Assembly: GCA_001414485.1 (NCBI GenBank)
Contig: LLEY01000011.1
Coordinates: 581,328 to 645,327, forward strand
Reading direction: 5' to 3'
Source of the DNA: Calycina herbarum
Lineage: Eukaryota > Ascomycota > Leotiomycetes > Helotiales > Pezizellaceae
Length of the DNA stretch: 64,000 nt
This document shows, in pieces, positions 59,155 through 64,000 of this stretch. Position 1 is the stretch's first letter; each line of letters begins with the position of its first letter. Position numbers and translations under genes: made by a program. Below the pieces are notes generated by a model. That model did no database searches. It was not told where the DNA came from and worked only from the letters and a program-made list of their open reading frames with translations.

Positions 59155-60031
59155 TTTGGTATCGCTGAAGATGTTTCGCTTGGGCAGCTAAAGATCACAG
59201 GGGTTTCTGAACTTCTCATCAAACCCAAATTCTGCCTCAAATAGTGAACTTGGATTTTGAATCCTCACGCGAGGAAAACTGCATCCCTATAGTTTTCGCT
59301 CTTTCCAACATTTATTTTTTTAACTACGGCCTATTTCCAATCTTCAACATATAGAGGAGTTCAGTCTTGGAAGTGCAAGCATTCTAAGTAGTATTCCTGG
59401 CGACTTCTCAGCCCGAGTCCAGTAGACACCCATTGCAATTGCTAGGTAAATTGAAAAGAGTTGCAGCTCATTATTTACTCGGCTCCGTTACTAAAGATTC
59501 TGAATTAAGATAATGTCTCCTCACAATCGCTCGTCCCTTTTTCTACTGCCGAAAGTACCATGCAATCTAATTCAAGAAATCCCCTTTCATGCTAAACGTA
59601 CAGATCAATCAGTGGTTTCACAAGGAAATCAATCTTTCCTACTACTACCCTCATCGCCGTGTAATTCCCTAAACCAAACACCGAAATGCTATGGGTCGAG
59701 TTGAAAAGCTGAATGGATAGTTGTATTGTACCTGTAAGAACTCTGGTTATTGCCTCTCGATTGTGCAAAATCGTTTAGGATAATTTCAATCATGGTTTTA
59801 AAAGGTTTAGAAGACTGAAAAAGGTTGACTTTTGGTTCTTCTAGATACTTTTGAACAACTTTAGGAGCGCTTCTTGGGTAATGAAAATAAGAAGCAAGGG
59901 AAGTAACATAGAGTAAAGAACGGATCTCCAAATCTCCTTGCGACTTAATGTTGAAAAATAAAGATAAAAACTCACATAAAAAATCAAAAATCATGTTTCC
60001 TTCCAGATAAGGTTATTGAACCATGTACTCT
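59155..60031. other. Intergenic DNA upstream and downstream of the tRNA
   Basis: No gene seen. The open frames at 59513 and 59689 lack features. T-rich runs at about 59965-59995 read as T-tracts on the tRNA strand and may serve as a distal Pol III terminator. Confidence 0.45.
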
Positions 60032-60121
60032 TTCCAAACCAGGGAGTCGAACCCTGCGCTACCGCGAACCAATATCACGGAGTAATGAGAGGCGGAAATG
60101 TTACCGATACACCAGTTTGGA
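60032..60121 (-). tRNA. tRNA-Glu (anticodon CTC) with an intron
   Basis: On the minus strand the 7-bp acceptor stem TCCAAAC/GTTTGGA closes, with discriminator A. The D arm is GTGT...ACAT. The T arm is CAGGG-TTCGACT-CCCTG with the GTTCGA box B core. The anticodon stem CCGC/GCGG holds loop CTCTCA, anticodon CTC (Glu). About 18-20 extra bases follow the base 3' of the anticodon, at the canonical tRNA intron position. Total 90 nt. The outer anticodon-stem pair is a mismatch as I drew it. Confidence 0.85.
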
Positions 60122-60438
60122 TTGTATTGTTTGGTATGATAAAAATTTACTTATTTGGAGTCACAAAGGCTGAGTGGGATGGGTAGTGGGTGGAGAATTG
60201 TGGGGAGGTGGGGACTTGGTGAACCCGAGCACTAGCACCTACCTACCGTTCGAGCATCATCACCACAACCCAAAGTTTACGCCCTGTGCAGAGAAAATGT
60301 TCATCTACATCTACAACTATCGCCTTATCGATTGTCACAGGAAATTTGTGTGAGCCAGTCCTCTGCCAAATTATTTCAATGGGCGTCAGCTAAAACTCAC
60401 CAACCATCTAGTCTTCGCTATCATCCTATCCTATCGTG
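60122..60438. other. Promoter region of the HNH gene
   Basis: Non-coding and of normal composition. It contains the 5' flanks of the divergent tRNA and HNH genes. Confidence 0.45.
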
Positions 60439-61653
60439 ATGCCCAACATCAGCCTCCGCCCTGTTGCTCGACCTCCTGCCCAAGAAAACGAACCCACATC
60501 GCCTGCGTATACGAACTCAAAGAAGTTTATTATCTTCAAACACCCAGCATACTGCGACAATTTCAATCACAGCAACCTCCTCCGACTCTACGCGTGTGAC
60601 ACCCCAGATGGAGGGCTACACGCCGGCACCGCGCTGTTGGCTTGTGCAATTGTGGCCTGCAATGCACAGGACGGATATTTGACACGGAATCGGGATGGGG
60701 ACAACTTGCACGTCGGACATGACGAAGTCCTGCTCGACGACGAGTACTACTACCACGTACCTAATCCTATTCCCGCCACCCAAGAGTCAAGCGGCCGAGC
60801 ATATTATAAATACCCAGTCTACCCAACCTTCGAGCATTGCGCATTCCCTCATAGTAGTATACCCGCGAGATGGCTCAGAGGAGTTGAGACGAGAGGGCCA
60901 TCAGGGGCTCCTTCCGAGTCCTCGGTCAACATGGCTGTCTTTGCACACGACCAAGGTTGTGTAATCTCTAGATACCGAGACTACATCAAACGAGCGCATT
61001 TATGCCCTAGGAGTGAGCTGGACTAGTTTTATCAGAACAGCATGCTCTAATATAATACACGGTTACAGATATTAGGCGATATGAGTACTGATGATATAAC
61101 CAATGGCATTGCCTTGTGTCCCGACCTCCACCGCGTATTTGATAACCGTACATTTACCATCGCCCGAAAAGATGGTTAATAGGTGGCTCACTTTCTCAAT
61201 ACCACATACAACCTGGGCAGTATATACCACAACCGGCTGATAGAGATAGCCGCTAGCGTCTCAGCAGAATTCCTCTTTGCTCGCTTCGCCTGGGCTATAT
61301 TCCCACACGTCACAGGCTTTATAGAGCAAGGTCCAGAACGGCTGGTCAAGCTATGGGAGAAAAGCTCCGATGGCTTCTACAAAGTTACAAAGACCTTAGA
61401 TCCGGCTACCTTCGCTTAACTAGGCACCTTTGGAAGAGGGCGAAGCAAAAGCCTAAAGAAACGTAAGGCTTCAGATTCAGACCTTCTCCTAATCGTTGAG
61501 GCAAAGCGACCGTGTCTCTCTACCGATGATAGCGATAACTATGAAGAGGTATCTAGCATATTTGGTCAAAGCGCTAGCTCAGAAGGAGAGCCCGAAGATA
61601 GGTCTTTGTATGATGTGTTTGGGTTCAGAGGATCCATGTTGATATTGATTTGA
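60439..61653 (+). pseudogene. HNH-nuclease domain protein with five RIP-type stop codons
   Basis: Fungal HNH_2-type protein, function unknown. One frame runs from ATG 60439 to TGA 61651-61653 (405 codons) and is broken only by stops at 61024 (TAG), 61048 (TAA), 61177 (TAA), 61180 (TAG) and 61417 (TAA). The HNH core is preserved: QGCVISRYRDYIKRAHLCPRSE (first His), then DDITNGIALCPDLHRVFDNRTF (Asn, second His). The family has Trp after SELD/SEEE, a Gln-like position before YN, and Trp after the KDG-type turn, where TAG/TAA now stand. Each stop is one CpA-to-TpA change from Trp or Gln. The tail is Lys/Ser/Glu-rich with a nuclear-localisation-like KKRK. It sits at the edge of an AT-rich island. 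Confidence 0.82.
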
Positions 61654-62375
61654 TTGTTCATATAGCCAACATTTACGATACTTCAAGGAGACTGGGTCAA
61701 TTCATATTAGTGCAATAGCGGACAGAACATTTAGGTTTGAACAGTCACATGGCACGGGCTCAGAGAGCGGATTCAACAAGATGCCAGTGTGGAGCGAAGG
61801 AGTCGGTACGGCACTTCCTGTTCTAATGTCCGCAATGAGCCGGGCCAAGAAAGCCTTATAGGAAGCGTTGGGAGAGCGGAGAGGAGACTTATCATATGTA
61901 TCAGGTAGATGGAGGTCCGATTGAGATAAGAGTAGGGAAACAGATTGACGGAAGCACAGAGCGGTGAATGCCAGATATAACAGCTTTCAGAGCTGTTATT
62001 TAATTTGTAAAAGCAGCTTAGAGGTTTAATCATAGCTTATACCAAGTGTGGAAGAGGAAGATAGGAAAAGGGGAGATAAAGAAGACGGTGTAGAGGTTGA
62101 GACAGAGTAGCGAGCAAGGTAATAACTAACTCTTAAGGCTTGACTAGTTATAACTAGCGAGTTTTTAAGCTCTGAAGTAATAACTAAGCTCCTGGAAATG
62201 CCCGTGCTTTATCTCTATTAGCTTTAAGCGGATATTATATAACTACTAATAATATAACTAGTCTAATTAACTTTAATAGAAAGGTTCTATTATAGGCCGA
62301 ATATAAAGAGGTTAATAGATAAGGTTGTTATATTATAAGAAGAATTAACTAAGGAGAGAAGTCTATTCTACGTAC
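61654..62375. other. Left border of the fourth AT-rich island
   Basis: Normal composition until about 62050, then increasingly AT-rich and TA-rich. No gene recognised. Confidence 0.5.
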
Positions 62376-63590
62376 TATTACGAATCACGTGCTAGTACGT
62401 AACGAAGTAAAGTCTAGGCGACGCTCTAATAGAATAAGCACTATTATAACTCTGAAAGAAAGAAAGAATTAAATATAATAGAATATATAATCCTAGGATC
62501 TTATTATAGTTATATTATATAACTCGGTTAGGAGTAGTTAGGTAATAGAGTCTAGTTTTAAGAAGCTCTAGAAATAGAGTCGAACTCTATTTTTAGAACT
62601 CCTGCTAAGCTAGACTCTATTATAAACGAAGGTTCTATATAAGACTAGTACTTCTGCTATTAGATAGGAGCTTCGTACTTAACTTTAGTTATTAATCTTA
62701 TTATCTTATTTAATATCTTTGATATAAGTAACGAGTTCACTTCTAAGTAAATAACCCGGCGTATCTATACTTCTTATCTATATACTAACCTTCGAGACTT
62801 AGTTATCTTTGTTTAGTTTGTTTAAGTTTCGTTATATTAGATTACCTATACTTAGAAAATACTTAGAAACTAAGAAGTAATCTTAACTATTATCTACTAA
62901 AACTTTAGAATTTCTACTAATAAAACCTAGAGCTGTCTAGAACTCGGGACTAGAGTTAGATAAAGAAATATTATTAGAAAGTATCTGCTCGATAAAAGAA
63001 GCTATCTCGAAAGCAGAGAACTATAAGAACTCGGGAGAAGGACTCGAAGGAGAAGAACTCGGAGGAGTAATAGAGAGTCGTTTATATATAGAGCTAAAGA
63101 AAAATTAATATATAGGTTTTTAAGGTCTAAGAGAAGGAACAACGAGATAGCTAGAACTATTATAGAATCTTTTTAACCGAATATACTTAGAGTAACGAGA
63201 GGATTTAGAAAGCTCTAAAAAACATCGATAAGACTGTTTCTAATAAAAAGAACAGGTTGTCGCTAGACGTTATACGGATTCGATTCGAACGATAAGAGCT
63301 AGATACTCTTTTTGTTTAGTATAAGAAGAGGATATATTTATATAGAAAAGAGAGTTAATATCTATCTAATAATATATTTTAGAGTTATATTCTAGCGTAG
63401 AGACACGCTAAGCTAAGAAGGGGATAGTATTACGAATCACGTGCTAGCACGTGACGAAGTGAAGTCTAGGCGACGTCTTAATAGAACAAGTACTATTATA
63501 ACTCTGAAAGAAAGAAAGAATTAAATATAATAGAATATATAATTCTAGGATCTTATTATAGTTATATTATATAACTCGGTTAGAAGTACT
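62376..63590 (+). mobile_element. Internally deleted, truncated gypsy #1-family element
   Basis: A full LTR (62376-62836, 461 bp, TATTACGAATC to CGTTATA) is followed by a 591-bp interior with no intact pol. A purine tract AAGAAGGGGATAG sits at 63415-63427, then a second LTR start at 63428 whose similarity stops near 63590. Orientation is plus, opposite to gypsy #1. Flanks CGTAC and TTAGA do not match, as expected for a broken copy. It is heavily RIPed. Confidence 0.82.
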
Positions 63591-63671
63591 TTATAAAGTA
63601 AGTAAGTAAGAGATATATTACCTTCTTCTTAAATCTCGCGTTACTTTAATTATATAAAAGAAAAGTAAATA
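63591..63671. other. Short junction sequence
   Basis: AT-rich spacer between the truncated LTR and the TA duplication (63670-63671) of the next element. Nothing else is seen. Confidence 0.4.
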
Positions 63672-64000
63672 ACGTGTATATATAGCGAACCGGCTAAACA
63701 AGCGAACTAGCTAATTAAAAATATATCTAAAATCGCGATTTTAATATTTTAATATCTCTACGAACTATGAATCAAAAGTTTTAAAATTAAAACTTTGATT
63801 TTATTACTATATATATATTTAGAATTCTAAGTTTCAGACGCTATATGATTTTACTTAGCGATTCGCTTAAAAATACCTTTATAATCTTATCTTTTTTCTT
63901 CTTCTTTTAATAACTTTTTAATATAAATTAGCCTTAGTCTTATATTTTATAACTTTTATATTTATATAGTAATAAAATCAAAGTTTTAATTTTAAAATTT
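63672..64000. mobile_element. MITE-like inverted-repeat element, copy C, cut by window end
   Basis: Begins ACGTGTATATATAGCGAACC after TA and follows copy A almost base for base through the AAAATCGCGATTTT block and AT-rich centre to the window end. The right terminus is outside the window. Confidence 0.85.

Noticed and set aside
1..64000. Telomere or subtelomere repeats, rRNA genes
   Set aside because: No TTAGGG arrays or rRNA-like sequence were seen on either strand.

Overview
This window looks like part of a nuclear chromosome of a filamentous ascomycete (Pezizomycotina), probably a leotiomycete. The evidence is short GT-AG introns of about 45-100 bp, a fungal STAND/NLR gene, an intron-containing tRNA-Glu, and a two-speed layout. 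Gene-bearing blocks of normal base composition alternate with very AT-rich, TpA-rich islands full of stop codons. That is the usual mark of repeat-induced point mutation (RIP). The lineage is inference; nothing in the window fixes a species.

Layout. (1) 1-1650: AT-rich island with an LTR end and a 433-bp TA-flanked inverted-repeat element. (2) 1650-6490: normal DNA with one spliced NLR-type gene (2848-6369). (3) 6490-14590: second island. It holds a complete Ty1/copia element (6860-11809, TSD GAAGA) inside an older unrecognised relic, a solo gypsy LTR nested in a second copy of the inverted-repeat element, and anonymous RIPed DNA. (4) 14590-35340: main gene block. It has a decayed AIM9-like kinase gene with a mitochondrial presequence, a 3.8-kb gene-free stretch with five clusters of 18-bp-spaced motifs, VAM7 (vacuolar SNARE), an EB1/Mal3 microtubule plus-end protein, a secreted GH55 beta-1,3-glucanase, a doubtful hypothetical gene, and a six-exon nuclear-looking protein. 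(5) 35390-51300: the largest island. It holds two complete degraded gypsy elements with matching TSDs (35892-42620 and 44562-50222), a Fot1/pogo transposase relic, a well-preserved 592-bp TRIM with 153-bp LTRs (43565-44156), and a solo LTR. (6) 51500-61650: second gene block. It has a membrane protein, a small possible ORF, an F-box/WD40 protein, an AKR7-like aldo-keto reductase, a GNAT acetyltransferase with an apparent 1-nt frameshift, a tRNA-Glu(CTC) with an intron, and an HNH-nuclease gene broken only by RIP-type stop codons. (7) 62050-64000: fourth island, with a deleted gypsy copy and a third inverted-repeat element running off the end.

The conserved genes (VAM7, EB1, F-box/WD40, AKR, GNAT) are unrelated housekeeping functions and show no cluster logic. 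The accessory genes (NLR, AIM9-like kinase, HNH nuclease) sit next to the islands, and two of the three are broken. The most interesting signals are the RIP-type mutations in the border HNH gene, the young TRIM in a heavily mutated island, the copia primer-binding site matching the anticodon arm of initiator tRNA-Met, the antisense charged ORF in the gypsy element, and the 18-bp-spaced motif clusters at 16.3-19.1 kb. I did not find a convincing new multi-gene system. Exon boundaries were read by eye and checked for reading-frame consistency.
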